Positions 1 to 10,267 of a stretch of DNA of 64,000 nucleotides are shown here, one piece after another. The notes beneath the pieces are model-generated. The model had not been told where the DNA came from. It searched no databases and was given only the letters and a program-made list of their open reading frames with translations. The DNA is from Alphaproteobacteria bacterium (lineage in GTDB: Bacteria > Pseudomonadota > Alphaproteobacteria > ATCC43930 > CGMCC-115725). Within the stretch, counting starts at the first letter, position 1, and each line of letters opens with the position of its first letter. A program made the translations under genes and the position numbers. Location: the NCBI GenBank assembly GCA_028871455.1, contig JAGWNF010000006.1:1-64000 (forward strand). Direction: 5' to 3'.

Positions 1-182
1 ACCGAAAGCCGCTGGTTCAGGATCTTGTCGGGATAGTCGATCTTGCCGCAGCCGGCGCAGGCGAGGTTGCAGCGGAACAACGGCTCGAGCATGAGCACGA
101 GCGGATAGCGCTCGACGCCGGTCAGGCGCTGCTTCATCACGTAGGCGCCGACACGGATCATTTGATTGAGCGGAACGGACAC
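1..182 (-). CDS. hpnH: Adenosyl-hopane synthase HpnH, radical SAM (partial, N-terminus only)
   Basis: Only the first 60 codons are in the window; the gene runs off the left edge. The translation starts SVPLNQMIRVGAYVMKQRL after a GTG start and contains the radical-SAM cluster motif CNLACAGC followed by GKIDYPD, which I recognise from HpnH. In the family, this cytosolic [4Fe-4S]/SAM enzyme joins adenosine to a hopene side chain in C35 hopanoid synthesis. It is transcribed in the same direction as ispH, 27 bases upstream of it, so isoprenoid supply and hopanoid synthesis genes are adjacent. The start is inferred from the conserved N-terminus. Confidence 0.9.
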   Translation of the reverse strand, partial: MSVPLNQMIRVGAYVMKQRLTGVERYPLVLMLEPLFRCNLACAGCGKIDYPDKILNQRLS

Positions 183-209
183 GGAATCGACCTCTTTCGT
201 TCGGGGCTC

Positions 210-1142
210 TCAGCCGGCGGTTTCGGCCAGTTCGGGCGGCATGCGGAAGCGCACGTTCTCGGTGATGCCGGGCAGCTTCTCGCACTCGACCTCGCTCAGC
301 TGCTTCAGCCGCGCGATCAGGTTCTGGACCAGTTCCTCGGGCGCCGAGGCGCCCGCGGTGATGCCGACCGCCTTGGCACCTTTGACCCAAGTGGGATCGA
401 GCGCATCGGCATCGGCGACCAGATAAGCTTTGACGCCCTGCTCGGCCGCGATCTCGCGCAGCCGGTTCGAATTCGAGCTGTTGGCGGCGCCGACCACCAG
501 CACGACGTCGACCTGCTGCGCCAGTTCGCGCACCGCCCGCTGGCGGTTCTGGGTGGCGTAGCAGATGTCCTTGGTGTCCGGTCCGACGATGTCGGGGAAG
601 CGCTGGCGCAGCGCGTCGATCACCGCCTTGGTGTCGTCGACCGACAGCGTCGTCTGGGTGATGAAGGCGAGCTTGTGCGGATTGCTGACCTTGAGGCCGG
701 CGACTTCCTCGGCGCGCGAGATCAGGTGCACCTTGCCGTCGATGCGGCCCATCGTGCCTTCGATCTCGGGATGGCCGGCGTGGCCGACGAGCACGATCTC
801 GCGGCCCTGCGCCGCATAGCGCTGGCCCTCGCTGTGGACCTTCGAGACCAGCGGGCAGGTGGCGTCGATCACCGGCAGGCTGCGCTCGGTCGCCGCGTCC
901 TGGACCGCGCTCGAAACGCCGTGGGCGCTGAAGATGGTGACGCTGCCCGGCGGAATCTCGTCGAGCTCGTCGACGAAATGCGCGCCCTTGGCGCGGAGTC
1001 GCTCCACGACATGCCTGTTATGCACGATCTCGTGCCGGACATAGATCGGCGGGCCGTACTTCTCGAGCGCCCGCTCGACGATGTCGATGGCACGCTCGAC
1101 CCCGGCGCAGAAACCCCGCGGTTGGGCCAGTACGACACGCAT
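210..1142 (-). CDS. ispH: 4-hydroxy-3-methylbut-2-enyl diphosphate reductase
   Basis: Last step of the MEP pathway: reduces HMBPP to IPP and DMAPP with a [4Fe-4S] cluster in the cytosol. The 310-residue protein has the three cluster cysteines at about 12 (GFCAGV), 96 (DATCPLV) and 194 (DICYATQNR), and the active-site glutamate 126 in HPEIEGT. Length is normal for the family. It is followed by hpnH on the same strand and is divergent from dxs, so the first and last MEP steps lie back to back around a 231-base shared upstream region (1143-1373), in which I see no further gene. The annotated start gives the conserved [16 protein letters not shown]-terminus. Confidence 0.97.
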   Translation of the reverse strand: MRVVLAQPRGFCAGVERAIDIVERALEKYGPPIYVRHEIVHNRHVVERLRAKGAHFVDELDEIPPGSVTIFSAHGVSSAVQDAATERSLPVIDATCPLVSKVHSEGQRYAAQGREIVLVGHAGHPEIEGTMGRIDGKVHLISRAEEVAGLKVSNPHKLAFITQTTLSVDDTKAVIDALRQRFPDIVGPDTKDICYATQNRQRAVRELAQQVDVVLVVGAANSSNSNRLREIAAEQGVKAYLVADADALDPTWVKGAKAVGITAGASAPEELVQNLIARLKQLSEVECEKLPGITENVRFRMPPELAETAG

Positions 1143-1373
1143 TCCAAACCTCGCTTGGCCGCCGGTGCAGATCGCCGGCCGCCGTGTTGCGGCGCATTAT
1201 ACGCAGAAATCGCCGGTCGGCCAGCCGCCCTAACCTACGGCAAAATGAGGCGAAATCTTGGTCCTGGCAAGCAACGAAATTGCTAAATTCGCCGTTCTGT
1301 GTTTAGTCTTCGCACAATGGCCGCGCCCCAGGCGCGGTTGAGGGAAGCCCACTTCAACGACTCCACGAGACCC

Positions 1374-3308
1374 ATGGACACGCCGCTGCTGCGCAATGAC
1401 CTGACGCCACTGCTGGATCAAGTCAACACGCCGGCCGATCTGCGCAAGCTCGACGAGAGCCAGCTGCGCCAGTTCGCCGACGAGTTGCGCCGCGAGCTGG
1501 TCGATGCCGTCTCCGTCACCGGCGGCCATCTCGGCGCCGGCCTCGGCGTGGTCGAGCTGACCGTCGCGCTGCACTACGTCTTCGATACGCCGAACGACCG
1601 GCTGATCTGGGACGTCGGCCACCAGGCCTATCCGCACAAGATCATCACCGGCCGCCGCGACCGCATCCGCACGCTGCGCCAGGGCGGCGGGCTTTCCGGA
1701 TTCACCCGGCGCAGCGAGAGCGAATACGATCCGTTCGGCGCCGCGCACAGCTCGACCTCGATCTCCGCCGGACTCGGCATGGCGGTCGGCCGCGACCTCC
1801 AGGGTCGCGCCAACAACGTCATCGCCGTGATCGGCGACGGCGCGATGAGCGCCGGGATGGCCTACGAGGCGATGAACAACGCCGGCGCGATGAATTCGCG
1901 CCTGATCGTCATCCTCAACGACAACGACATGTCCATTGCGCCGCCGGTCGGCGCGATGAGCGCCTATCTCTCGCGGCTCCTGTCGTCGAAGCCCTATCGC
2001 AGCCTGCGCCAGCTCGGCGCCGCGATGGCCAAGCGCTTCCCGCGCGGCCTCGCCAAGGCGGCGCGCCGCGCCGACGAATACGCCCGCGGCATGGTCACCG
2101 GTGGCACGCTGTTCGAGGAGCTCGGCTTCTTCTATGTCGGGCCCATCGACGGGCATAACCTGGATCACCTACTGCCGGTGCTGAAGAACCTGCGCGACAG
2201 CGACAACGAAGGGCCGGTCCTGGTCCATGTCGTGACCCAGAAGGGCCACGGCTATGGCCCGGCCGAGGCCGCCGCCGACAAGTATCACGGCGTCGTCAAG
2301 TTCGACGTCGCCACCGGCGCGCAGGTCAAGGGCAAGGCGGCGGCGCCGTCCTATACCTCGGTCTACGCCAAGGCGCTGATCAGCGAGGCCGAGCGCGATC
2401 CCAAGATCGTCGCCATCACCGCCGCGATGCCGTCCGGCACCGGCCTCGACAAGTTCGCCGAGCGCTTCCCCGACCGCAGTTTCGACGTCGGCATCGCCGA
2501 GCAGCACGCCGTCACCTTCGCCGCCGGCATGGCCTGCGAGGGCCTGAAGCCGTTCGCGACCATTTATTCGACCTTCCTCCAGCGCGCCTACGACCAGGTG
2601 GTGCACGACGTCGCCATCCAGAAGCTGCCGGTGCGCTTCGCCATGGACCGCGCCGGGCTCGTTGGTGCGGATGGGGCCACCCATGCCGGCTCGTTCGATC
2701 TCGCCTATCTCGGTTGCCTGCCGCATTTCGTCATCATGGCGGCGGCCGACGAGGCCGAGCTCGTGCACATGGTGACGACCGCGGCGGCGATCGACGACGC
2801 GCCCTCGGCGCTGCGCTATCCGCGCGGCGAGGGCGTCGGCGTCGCACTTCCGGCGAAGGGGGAAGTGCTTCCGATCGGCAAAGGCCGTATCCTGCGCGAA
2901 GGCAATTCGATCGCGATTTTGAGCCTCGGCACGCGCCTGCAGGAGGCGCTCAAGGCCGCCGAAGAGCTCGCCCATCTGGGATTGTCGACCACCGTCGCCG
3001 ACGCGCGCTTCGCCAAGCCGCTGGACACCGACCTGATCGAGCGCCTGGCGCGCGAGCACGAGGTGCTGATCACCGTCGAGGAAGCCGCCATCGGCGGCTT
3101 CGGCAGCCACGTGCTGCATCACCTCGCGCATGTCGGCCTGCTCGACCAGGGACTCAAGGTGCGGCCGATGGTGCTGCCCGACCGCTTCATCGACCATGAC
3201 GCGCCGGCGAAGCAGTACGACGAGGCCGGCCTCAACGCGCGGCAGATCAAGCAGACCGCGCTGATCGCGCTCGGCCGCGCCGAGATCGAGCGTTCGGCGC
3301 GCGCTTGA
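1374..3308 (+). CDS. dxs: 1-deoxy-D-xylulose-5-phosphate synthase
   Basis: Thiamine-diphosphate enzyme that condenses pyruvate and glyceraldehyde 3-phosphate to DXP, the entry step of the MEP pathway. The 644-residue product shows the ThDP motif [18 protein letters not shown], the [14 protein letters not shown] segment and the C-terminal transketolase domain with [10 protein letters not shown]. An upstream in-frame ATG at 1299 exists, but conserved similarity begins at MDTPLLRND, so I start at 1374. It is divergent from ispH and followed closely by a TlyA-like gene on the same strand. Confidence 0.97.
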   Translation: MDTPLLRNDLTPLLDQVNTPADLRKLDESQLRQFADELRRELVDAVSVTGGHLGAGLGVVELTVALHYVFDTPNDRLIWDVGHQAYPHKIITGRRDRIRTLRQGGGLSGFTRRSESEYDPFGAAHSSTSISAGLGMAVGRDLQGRANNVIAVIGDGAMSAGMAYEAMNNAGAMNSRLIVILNDNDMSIAPPVGAMSAYLSRLLSSKPYRSLRQLGAAMAKRFPRGLAKAARRADEYARGMVTGGTLFEELGFFYVGPIDGHNLDHLLPVLKNLRDSDNEGPVLVHVVTQKGHGYGPAEAAADKYHGVVKFDVATGAQVKGKAAAPSYTSVYAKALISEAERDPKIVAITAAMPSGTGLDKFAERFPDRSFDVGIAEQHAVTFAAGMACEGLKPFATIYSTFLQRAYDQVVHDVAIQKLPVRFAMDRAGLVGADGATHAGSFDLAYLGCLPHFVIMAAADEAELVHMVTTAAAIDDAPSALRYPRGEGVGVALPAKGEVLPIGKGRILREGNSIAILSLGTRLQEALKAAEELAHLGLSTTVADARFAKPLDTDLIERLAREHEVLITVEEAAIGGFGSHVLHHLAHVGLLDQGLKVRPMVLPDRFIDHDAPAKQYDEAGLNARQIKQTALIALGRAEIERSARA

Positions 3309-3337
3309 GTCGGCGCGCCGATGGCGCGCTTCGCTCA

Positions 3338-4129
3338 ATGACCGAAAAGCGACGCCTCGATCAGCTGCTGGTCGAGCGCGGCCTGGCGCCGACCCGCGCC
3401 AAGGCGCAGGCGCTGGTCCTGGCCGGCACGGTGTTCACCGGCGAGAAGCGCCTCGACAAACCGGGCGCGACGCTCGGCGTCGATGCGCCGCTCGAGGTGC
3501 GCGGCAAGGACCATCCCTATGTGTCGCGCGGCGGCGTCAAGCTCGCCCACGCCCTCGATCACTTCAAGATCGATCCGCACGGCCTGATCGCGCTCGACGT
3601 CGGCGCCTCGACCGGCGGCTTCACCGACGTGCTGCTCCAGCGCGGCGCGGCGCGCGTCTATGCCGTCGATGTCGGCTTCGGCCAGTTCGCCTGGTCGCTG
3701 CGCCACGATCCCCGCGTCGTGCTGCTGGAACGCGTCAACGCCCGGCATTTGACGGCGACCCAGGTGCCCGAGCCGGTCGATCTTGTGGTCTGCGACGCGA
3801 GCTTCATCGGCCTCGAGACCGTCCTGCCGGCGCCGCTGGCGCTGGCCAAGAAGCGGGCGCGGCTCGTCGCGCTGATCAAGCCGCAATTCGAGGTCGGCCC
3901 GGCACGCGTGGGGAAGGGCGGCGTGGTGCGCGATCCCGCGCTCCACTGCGAAGTCTGCGACCGCATCGTCGCCTGGCTCGGCGCGCAGGGCTGGCGCGTC
4001 TTGGGCGTCGCCGAAAGTCCGATCCGCGGACCCGAAGGCAACGTCGAGTTCCTGGTCGCGGCCGAGCGTGGGCCGCGTAGCACAGCCGATGCGCCGCGCG
4101 GCGACGTCGTGCGAAGCCAGGACAAATAA
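3338..4129 (+). CDS. tlyA: TlyA-family rRNA 2'-O-methyltransferase
   Basis: 263 residues: an N-terminal S4 RNA-binding domain (about 4-65, with RLDQLLVERGLAPTRAKAQ) followed by an FtsJ-like Rossmann methyltransferase (SAM motif ALDVGASTGGFTDVLLQRGA, later VVCDASFIGL and LIKPQFEVG). The family methylates riboses in rRNA, and some members have been called haemolysins. The frame is open from 3305, overlapping the dxs stop, but the S4 domain begins at the ATG at 3338. The stop overlaps the start of the next RNA methyltransferase by one base, so the two are probably co-transcribed with dxs. Confidence 0.92.
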   Translation: MTEKRRLDQLLVERGLAPTRAKAQALVLAGTVFTGEKRLDKPGATLGVDAPLEVRGKDHPYVSRGGVKLAHALDHFKIDPHGLIALDVGASTGGFTDVLLQRGAARVYAVDVGFGQFAWSLRHDPRVVLLERVNARHLTATQVPEPVDLVVCDASFIGLETVLPAPLALAKKRARLVALIKPQFEVGPARVGKGGVVRDPALHCEVCDRIVAWLGAQGWRVLGVAESPIRGPEGNVEFLVAAERGPRSTADAPRGDVVRSQDK

Positions 4130-5385
4130 TGACCGAAGAGATCGAGCTCACCATCGACAGCGTCGGCGTGCGAGGCGACGGCGTTGCGCGTCACGATGGA
4201 AAGCCGGTCTACGTGCCGTTCACGGCGCCGGGCGATCGCGTCCTTGTCCGGCCGTCGGCGGTGAAGGGCGAGATGCGCGGCGAACTGGTCGAGCTGCTGG
4301 TCCCCGGCGAACGCGTCGAGCCGCGCTGCGCGCATTTCGGCACTTGCGGCGGCTGCGCCTTGCAGCACCTGTCTGACGACGCCTATGTCGCGGCGAAACT
4401 CGGCTGGCTCAGGGGCGCGCTGGCGCAGCACGGCTTCAAGGACATTGAGATCGCGCCGCTGCGTCGGCTCGCGCCGGGGACCCGCCGTCGCGCGCGCCTG
4501 GCGCTGGCGCGCAACGGCGAAACGGTCGCCGGCTTTCATGGCCGCATGAGCCACGCCATCGTTGACCTGCGCGAATGCCACGTGCTGCACCCGGCGCTGG
4601 TCGCGCTTGTCGTGCCGCTGCGCGTTCTCGCGGCCGAGATCCTGCCGCGGCGGGGCACGGCGGCGGCGAGCCTGACGCTCGGCGACGCCGGCGTCGACGT
4701 CGTGCTCGCGCTGCTGAAAGTGCCGGATCTCGCGGCGCTCGAGGCGCTGGCGCATTTCGCCGCCGCGCACGATCTCGCGCGCCTGTCGTGGAGCGCCGAT
4801 CACGCCTTCGCGCCGGTGGCGCAGCGGCGGCCGGTGCGCGCCGTCTTTGCCGGCGTCGCCGTCGACCTGCCGCCGGATGTTTTTCTCCAGGCGAGTGGCG
4901 AGGCCGATGCGGTCCTGTCGGATTTCGTGCTCGACGCCATCGACACGCCGCGGCGCATCGCCGATCTCTATGCCGGCGTCGGCACCTTCAGCTTCGCGCT
5001 CGCGTCGCGCGCGCCGGTTCACGCCGTCGAAGGCGACGCCGAGGCCGCGAAGGCGCTTCGGGACGCGGCGGCGCGCGTCAATCGCGCCGATCGTGTCACG
5101 GTCGAGCGCCGCGATCTGACGCGGCGGCCCATGTCGGTTGCGGAGTTCGCGCGTTTCGACGCCGTCGTCTTCGATCCGCCGCGCACCGGCGCGCTGGCGC
5201 AGAGCCGGGCGCTGGCGGCGTCAGCCGTGCCGCGCGTCGTCGCCGTGTCGTGCAATCCGGCCACCTTCGCGCGCGACGCCCGCATCCTGGTCGACGGCGG
5301 CTACACGCTCGCGCATGTCGCGCCGGTCGATTCGTTTATCTGGAGTCCACATCTTGAACTCGTCGCCCGCTTCGAGCGGCGGTAA
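4129..5385 (+). CDS. RlmD/TrmA-family 23S rRNA m5U methyltransferase
   Basis: 418-residue class I SAM-dependent methyltransferase of the TrmA/RlmC/RlmD superfamily. It has an N-terminal TRAM-like part (about 1-60), an iron-sulphur cysteine cluster (CAHFGTCGGCALQHL plus a later ECHVL), the SAM site ADLYAGVGTFSF and the catalytic SCNPATFARDA motif with an upstream FDPPRTGA. The family makes 5-methyluridine in rRNA or tRNA; the exact target base cannot be read from the sequence. It overlaps the tlyA stop by one base. It ends six bases before the convergent sppA stop. Confidence 0.9.
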   Translation: MTEEIELTIDSVGVRGDGVARHDGKPVYVPFTAPGDRVLVRPSAVKGEMRGELVELLVPGERVEPRCAHFGTCGGCALQHLSDDAYVAAKLGWLRGALAQHGFKDIEIAPLRRLAPGTRRRARLALARNGETVAGFHGRMSHAIVDLRECHVLHPALVALVVPLRVLAAEILPRRGTAAASLTLGDAGVDVVLALLKVPDLAALEALAHFAAAHDLARLSWSADHAFAPVAQRRPVRAVFAGVAVDLPPDVFLQASGEADAVLSDFVLDAIDTPRRIADLYAGVGTFSFALASRAPVHAVEGDAEAAKALRDAAARVNRADRVTVERRDLTRRPMSVAEFARFDAVVFDPPRTGALAQSRALAASAVPRVVAVSCNPATFARDARILVDGGYTLAHVAPVDSFIWSPHLELVARFERR

Positions 5386-5391
5386 CGAACC

Positions 5392-7134
5392 TTAGTGGAT
5401 TTCGATCGGCGGCATGACCAGCATGCCGGGCCGCATCGCCAGCGTCGCCAGCTCGCGCATGAAGCCGGAGAGCGATGGCAGTAGCGCGAGCGGATCCTCG
5501 TTCTCGTTGCCCGTCAGCCGGTTGAACAGCACCTTCAGGCTGCTCTCCGGCCGCGGATAGACCTTGAGCGTGACCTCGCCGCTTGCCGGCACGCCGATCT
5601 CGGCTTTGGCCAGCGCGATCGCCGTATCGTAGCCGCCGAGCGCGTCGACCAGGCCGTTGCCCTTGGCTTGCGCGCCGGTCCAAATGCGGCCCTTGGCCAG
5701 GTTTTCGACCTGGGCCGCGGTCATCTGGCGGCCGGTGGCGACGCGCGCCTTGAAGCCGGCATAGGTCGCGTCGAGCGCCGCCTCGAATTTCTGATAACCC
5801 TGCGGCGTGAAGTCGTCGAGCGCGCTGTAGAGCGCGGCGTTGTCCGAGGTCTGCACCGCGTCGGCGCCGGCGCCGATCTTGTCGAGCAGGCCGCCGATCA
5901 GCACCTTGCCGGCGAGCACGCCGATCGAGCCGGTGAGCGTGGCGGGCTCGGCGACGATCTTGCTGGCGTCGGCGGCGATGTAATAACCGCCGGAGCCGGC
6001 GACGCCGCCCATGCTGACGATCACCGGCTTGCCGTCCGCGCGCGCCTTCTTGACTTCGTTCCAGATCGATTCGGCCGCCACCGCCGAGCCGCCCGGGCTG
6101 TCAACGCGGAAGATAATCGCGCGCACCGCCTTGTCGCGCTCGGCCAGGCGGAAGGCGTGCACGACGCTGTCCGAGCCCATGACACCGCTGCCGAACAGCG
6201 CGCTGTCGTCGCTCTTGCCGCGCGTCATCAGGCCGTCGCCGTAGATCAGCGCCACCACCGGTCCGCTCTTGTGCGGCCGGCTGACGCTATCGAGATAGCT
6301 CGACAGCCGGATCGCCTTGGCGCCGCCGGCGCGCTGCTTCAGCGCGGCCAGCGCGTCGTCGACCGGCCCCAGATGGTCGACCAGGTGGTCGGTGAGCGCA
6401 TCCTGCGCCAGGTAGGGCCCACCGGCGATCAGGTCGCGCACGCGATCCGGCGCCAGCCCGCGGCCGTCGGCGATGCCGGCGACGATCTGGTCCAACATCG
6501 AGCCAAGCAGCGATTGCAGCTGCTCGCGCTCGGCGTCGCTCATCTTGGTCTTGGTGAGGAAGTCCATCGCGGTCTTGTATTGCTCGCGCTGGTCGAAGCG
6601 CGGCACCAGGCCCAGCTTGTCGAGTGTGCCGCGGAAGAACGGCTCTTCGGCGCGCAATCCGACCAGGCCGACCATGCCCAGCGGCTGGAGCCAGATCTCG
6701 TCGCAGGCGCTGGCGAGATAATAGGCGCGCGTGCCGGGGGCAAACTCGCCGTAGCTGTCGGAATAGGCGAAGACGGTCTTGCCCTTGGCGCGGAACGCCC
6801 GGATCGCATCGCGCAGCTCCTGCACCTGCGCCAGACCGAAATCGCCGCCACCGATGCGCAGCAGCAGGCCTTTGACGCGCGGGTCGCGGCCGGCTTTGTC
6901 GAGCGCGCCGACGACGTCGCGCAGGCTGGTTTCGTGCGGTCGTAGCAGGCCGATCAAGCCGCGGTTCTGCGGCGCGTCCGGCAGGTCGCCGTTGATGTCG
7001 AGTGTTAGCACCGCCGCCTCGGGCACGCGCGGCCCGCTGATCCGGACCCAGACCACGAGGCCCGCGCCCGCGACCATGATCAGCAGCGTGATGGCGCCGA
7101 TCACGACCAGCAACCCGACGATGAAACGGCGCAC
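5392..7134 (-). CDS. sppA: Signal peptide peptidase SppA (67K type)
   Basis: Membrane-anchored S49 serine protease that degrades cleaved signal peptides at the inner membrane. About 580 residues with one N-terminal membrane segment (IVGLLVVIGAITLLIMVAGAG), then two tandem S49 domains, as in the long SppA form. The catalytic lysine is probably in the first repeat (REQYKTAMDF) and the serine in the second (GGVAGSGGYYIAADA). I choose the GTG start at 7134 because GGGAGG lies four bases upstream; a frame-open ATG at 7164 lacks this. It is convergent with the RlmD-like gene. Confidence 0.93.
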   Translation of the reverse strand: MRRFIVGLLVVIGAITLLIMVAGAGLVVWVRISGPRVPEAAVLTLDINGDLPDAPQNRGLIGLLRPHETSLRDVVGALDKAGRDPRVKGLLLRIGGGDFGLAQVQELRDAIRAFRAKGKTVFAYSDSYGEFAPGTRAYYLASACDEIWLQPLGMVGLVGLRAEEPFFRGTLDKLGLVPRFDQREQYKTAMDFLTKTKMSDAEREQLQSLLGSMLDQIVAGIADGRGLAPDRVRDLIAGGPYLAQDALTDHLVDHLGPVDDALAALKQRAGGAKAIRLSSYLDSVSRPHKSGPVVALIYGDGLMTRGKSDDSALFGSGVMGSDSVVHAFRLAERDKAVRAIIFRVDSPGGSAVAAESIWNEVKKARADGKPVIVSMGGVAGSGGYYIAADASKIVAEPATLTGSIGVLAGKVLIGGLLDKIGAGADAVQTSDNAALYSALDDFTPQGYQKFEAALDATYAGFKARVATGRQMTAAQVENLAKGRIWTGAQAKGNGLVDALGGYDTAIALAKAEIGVPASGEVTLKVYPRPESSLKVLFNRLTGNENEDPLALLPSLSGFMRELATLAMRPGMLVMPPIEIH

Positions 7135-7188
7135 GCAACCTCCCGGCGGCTCTAGAGGCGCCACTTTGCCCCGAAAGGGGCCCGCGCT

Positions 7189-9156
7189 TCAATCGGCCTG
7201 GGAGCTTGCATTCTCCGCGCAATACTGGCGCCACGCCGTCCGGTAGGCGGTTTCGACCGCCGCCGCATATTGCCGCGCGTCGCCGATCGCCGAATGCGCC
7301 AGACGATCCGGCAGTTCGGCGCGCAGTTTTTCGAGCGCATCGAGATCGCGCGCAGTCGCGACCGCGGCCGCTATATAGGCATCGGCGTTCGCCGTGATGA
7401 ATGGCGTCAGGCCGAGCGCGGTCAGGCAGCTCGCCGCCAGGCGCGATGGAATCGTGCGCCCCGGCCGCGCGATCACCGGCACGCCCATGGCCAGCGTGTC
7501 GAGCGTCGTCATGCCGCCGCCATGCGGAAACGGATCGAGCGCAATGTCGAGCGTGCGATAAGCCGCGAAATGCGCGGCGCGATCGGTCTGGCCGAGGAAG
7601 GTGACGCGCTCGGTCGGCAGGCCGGCGGCGCCGAACGCCGCGTACAGCGCACCCTGCTCGGCCGGATCGCCGAACTGCTTGTTCTTCAGGACCAGCTGCG
7701 CCTCGGGCAGTTCGCGCAGGATCGCGCTCCAGTCGCGCAGCACGCCGGGCGTGATCTTGGCGCGGCGGTTGAACGAGCCGAAGGTGATGAAGCCGTTGGC
7801 GCGTGCCGGCAGCGGTCCGGGCGCGGGCAGGGGCGCCGGCGTCCACCAACCGAGCGCACCGGGCAGATCGATGATCGTCTCCGCGAACAACCCGCGCTCG
7901 ACTGGCGGAATCAGCACCGGATCGGCGAAGAGGTAATCCATCGTCCTGAGGCCGGTGCCGGTCGGCTCGCCCCAGGCGGTGATCTGGATCGGCGCCGGCT
8001 TGCGCGCGAAGACCAGCAGGCGATGGCCGCCCATATGGCCGACGAGGTCGACCAAGATGTCGATGCGGTCCTTGGCGATGCGTTCGGCGAGCGCATCGTC
8101 GTCGAGCTCGGCGGTCTCGCGCCAGGTCGCCGCCGCACGCCGGAAGATGGCGGTGAGATCGTCGCCCTGCCGCGTATCCGAATAGCAGAAGATTTCGACC
8201 TGCGCCGGATCGTGATGCGTCAGCACGCCGCCGAAGGCGTAGCTCGCGGCATAGGCACGGAAATGCGCGCTGACATAGCCGACGCGCAACCGCCGCTCGG
8301 GATCGCAGTCGGCAGCGCGCGCCGGCGTCGCCGGCGCCAACGCGTCGGCATGGCGCGCCGCCCAGCGCCGGCGCTCGATCTGGTGCTCGGCGACGCCGAG
8401 ACTTTCGTCGAAATTGAGATTGAACAGCAGATTGGAATGCGCCGCCGCGCTGGTCGGTCCGAGCGCGAGCGCGCGGCGGTTGGCGGCGATCGCCTCGTCG
8501 AGTTGACCGATCTCGGCGAGTACGCCGGCGAGATTGTCGTAAGCCGCCGCGTAATCCGGCCGCAGCTCGATCGCCTTGCGGAAGCACGCGACCGCCGCCT
8601 GCGGCTGGCCCTGGCGGCGCAGCACGACGCCGAGGCTCATATGTGCTTCGGCGAAATCCGGTTGCAGCGCGATGGCGCGACAATAGGCGTCGATCGCCGC
8701 GGCGTCGCCTTCGGCCAGGAGCGCATTGCCGAGATTGAAATGCGCGACGGCCAAATTCGGCTCGACGGCGATGGCCTGCCGGAAGCACGCGATCGCGCCG
8801 GCGCGGTCGCCGCGCCGCTCGAGCGCGTTGCCCAGGTTCATTTGCGCATCGGTGTAGCGCGGCGCGAGCTTGAGCGCCTCGCGGAAGGCGGCGATGGCGT
8901 CGGCGCCGCGGCCGCGCGCCGCCTGCGCCAGGCCGAGCGCGTTGTAGAACAGCGGATTGGGCTGGCGCTTGAGCGCGGCGGTGATCTGCTGCACCGCCTC
9001 GTCGTTGCGGTCGCGCTTATGCGCGATCACGCCGAGCAGGAACAACGCATCGGCCTGGGCGGGATCGGCGGCGAGAATGGCGCGGCAGGCGGTTTCGGCG
9101 TCGTCCAGGCGTCCGGCTTCGAAATGATCGAGCGCGGCGCCGAACGCCGGTGTCAT
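7189..9156 (-). CDS. TPR protein with O-GlcNAc-transferase-like (GT41) domain
   Basis: 655 residues. About residues 1-250 are tandem TPR units of 34 residues (for example RRGDRAGAIACFRQAIAVEP and RQGQPQAAVACFRKAIELRP). The rest (about 285-640) matches the SPINDLY/OGT catalytic region: LRVGYVSAHFRAYAASY, ITAWGEPTGTG, ITFGSFNRRAKITP, LDPFPHGGGMTTLDTLAMGVP. The family transfers a sugar from a nucleotide-sugar donor to protein side chains; the substrate here is unknown. It is cytosolic by sequence (no signal peptide). It lies between aroC and sppA on the same strand, with no obvious functional partner. Confidence 0.88.
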   Translation of the reverse strand: MTPAFGAALDHFEAGRLDDAETACRAILAADPAQADALFLLGVIAHKRDRNDEAVQQITAALKRQPNPLFYNALGLAQAARGRGADAIAAFREALKLAPRYTDAQMNLGNALERRGDRAGAIACFRQAIAVEPNLAVAHFNLGNALLAEGDAAAIDAYCRAIALQPDFAEAHMSLGVVLRRQGQPQAAVACFRKAIELRPDYAAAYDNLAGVLAEIGQLDEAIAANRRALALGPTSAAAHSNLLFNLNFDESLGVAEHQIERRRWAARHADALAPATPARAADCDPERRLRVGYVSAHFRAYAASYAFGGVLTHHDPAQVEIFCYSDTRQGDDLTAIFRRAAATWRETAELDDDALAERIAKDRIDILVDLVGHMGGHRLLVFARKPAPIQITAWGEPTGTGLRTMDYLFADPVLIPPVERGLFAETIIDLPGALGWWTPAPLPAPGPLPARANGFITFGSFNRRAKITPGVLRDWSAILRELPEAQLVLKNKQFGDPAEQGALYAAFGAAGLPTERVTFLGQTDRAAHFAAYRTLDIALDPFPHGGGMTTLDTLAMGVPVIARPGRTIPSRLAASCLTALGLTPFITANADAYIAAAVATARDLDALEKLRAELPDRLAHSAIGDARQYAAAVETAYRTAWRQYCAENASSQAD

Positions 9157-9181
9157 CGAGGCGCCGCCGAACCACCGGCGC

Positions 9182-10252
9182 TCAGCCGCATTGCGCGCGG
9201 TGCCGCAACAGGTGATCGGCGAGCACGACCGCCGTCATCGCCTCGCCGACCGGCACGGCGCGGATGCCGACGCAGGGATCGTGGCGACCCTTGGTGCTGA
9301 CCTCGATCTCCTTGCCGAAACGATCGACGCTCTTGAGCGGTGTCAGGATCGAGCTGGTCGGCTTGACGGCGAAGCGCACGACGACGTCCTGGCCGGTCGA
9401 GATGCCGCCGAGGATGCCGCCGGCGTGGTTCGAGAGGAACGTGACCTTGCCACCTTTCATCCGCATCTTGTCGGCGTTCTGTTCGCCGCTGAGCGCCGCC
9501 GCTCCCATGCCGGCGCCGATCTCGACGCCTTTGACCGCGTTGATGCTCATCATCGCCTTGGCGAGGTCGGCGTCGAGCTTGTCGTAGATCGGCTCGCCCA
9601 ATCCTGCCGGTACGCCGCTGGCCTGGACCTCGATCACCGCACCGGCGCTCGATCCCGCCTTGCGCACCTCGTCGAGGAAGCCTTCCCATTTCTTCGCGGT
9701 CTGCGCATCGGGACAGAAAAACGGATTGGCGTCCACCGCCCGCCAGTCCCAGCGCGTGCGGTCGATCGCATGCGGGCCGATCTGCACCAGCGCGCCGCGG
9801 ATGGAGACGCCGTCACCCAGGATCTTGCGCGCGATGGCGCCGGCGGCGACGCGCGACGCGGTCTCGCGCGCTGAGGCGCGGCCGCCGCCGCGGTAGTCGC
9901 GGATGCCGTATTTCGCCCAATAGGTGTAATCGGCGTGGCCGGGGCGGAACTGGTCCTTGATGGTGTCGTAATCCTTGCTGCGCGCGTCTTCGTTGGCGAT
10001 CAGCAGCGAGACCGGCGCGCCGGTGGTCTTGCCCTCGAATACACCCGAGAGGATCTGGACGCGGTCGCTTTCCTTGCGCTGGGTCGTGAAGCGCGAGGCG
10101 CCGGGCTTGCGCTTGTCGAGCCAGTGCTGGATGTCGGCTTCGGACAGGGGAAGGCGCGGCGGCACGCCCTCGACGACACAGCCGATCGCCGGACCGTGGC
10201 TTTCGCCCCACGTGGTGAAGCGGAAGATCGTGCCGAAGCCGTTGCCCGCCAT
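9182..10252 (-). CDS. aroC: Chorismate synthase
   Basis: Flavin-dependent last step of the shikimate pathway, EPSP to chorismate. The 356-residue protein begins with the conserved [19 protein letters not shown] and carries the [14 protein letters not shown] and [18 protein letters not shown] signature regions near the flavin and substrate site. Length is normal. It sits 15 bases downstream of fabI on the same strand and is probably in one transcript with it. Confidence 0.97.
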   Translation of the reverse strand: MAGNGFGTIFRFTTWGESHGPAIGCVVEGVPPRLPLSEADIQHWLDKRKPGASRFTTQRKESDRVQILSGVFEGKTTGAPVSLLIANEDARSKDYDTIKDQFRPGHADYTYWAKYGIRDYRGGGRASARETASRVAAGAIARKILGDGVSIRGALVQIGPHAIDRTRWDWRAVDANPFFCPDAQTAKKWEGFLDEVRKAGSSAGAVIEVQASGVPAGLGEPIYDKLDADLAKAMMSINAVKGVEIGAGMGAAALSGEQNADKMRMKGGKVTFLSNHAGGILGGISTGQDVVVRFAVKPTSSILTPLKSVDRFGKEIEVSTKGRHDPCVGIRAVPVGEAMTAVVLADHLLRHRAQCG

Positions 10253-10267
10253 CGTGTTCTGTGCCGA

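Noticed and set aside
162-1286. 374-codon plus-strand frame over ispH
   Set aside because: Antisense shadow caused by high GC; IspH on the minus strand is unmistakable.
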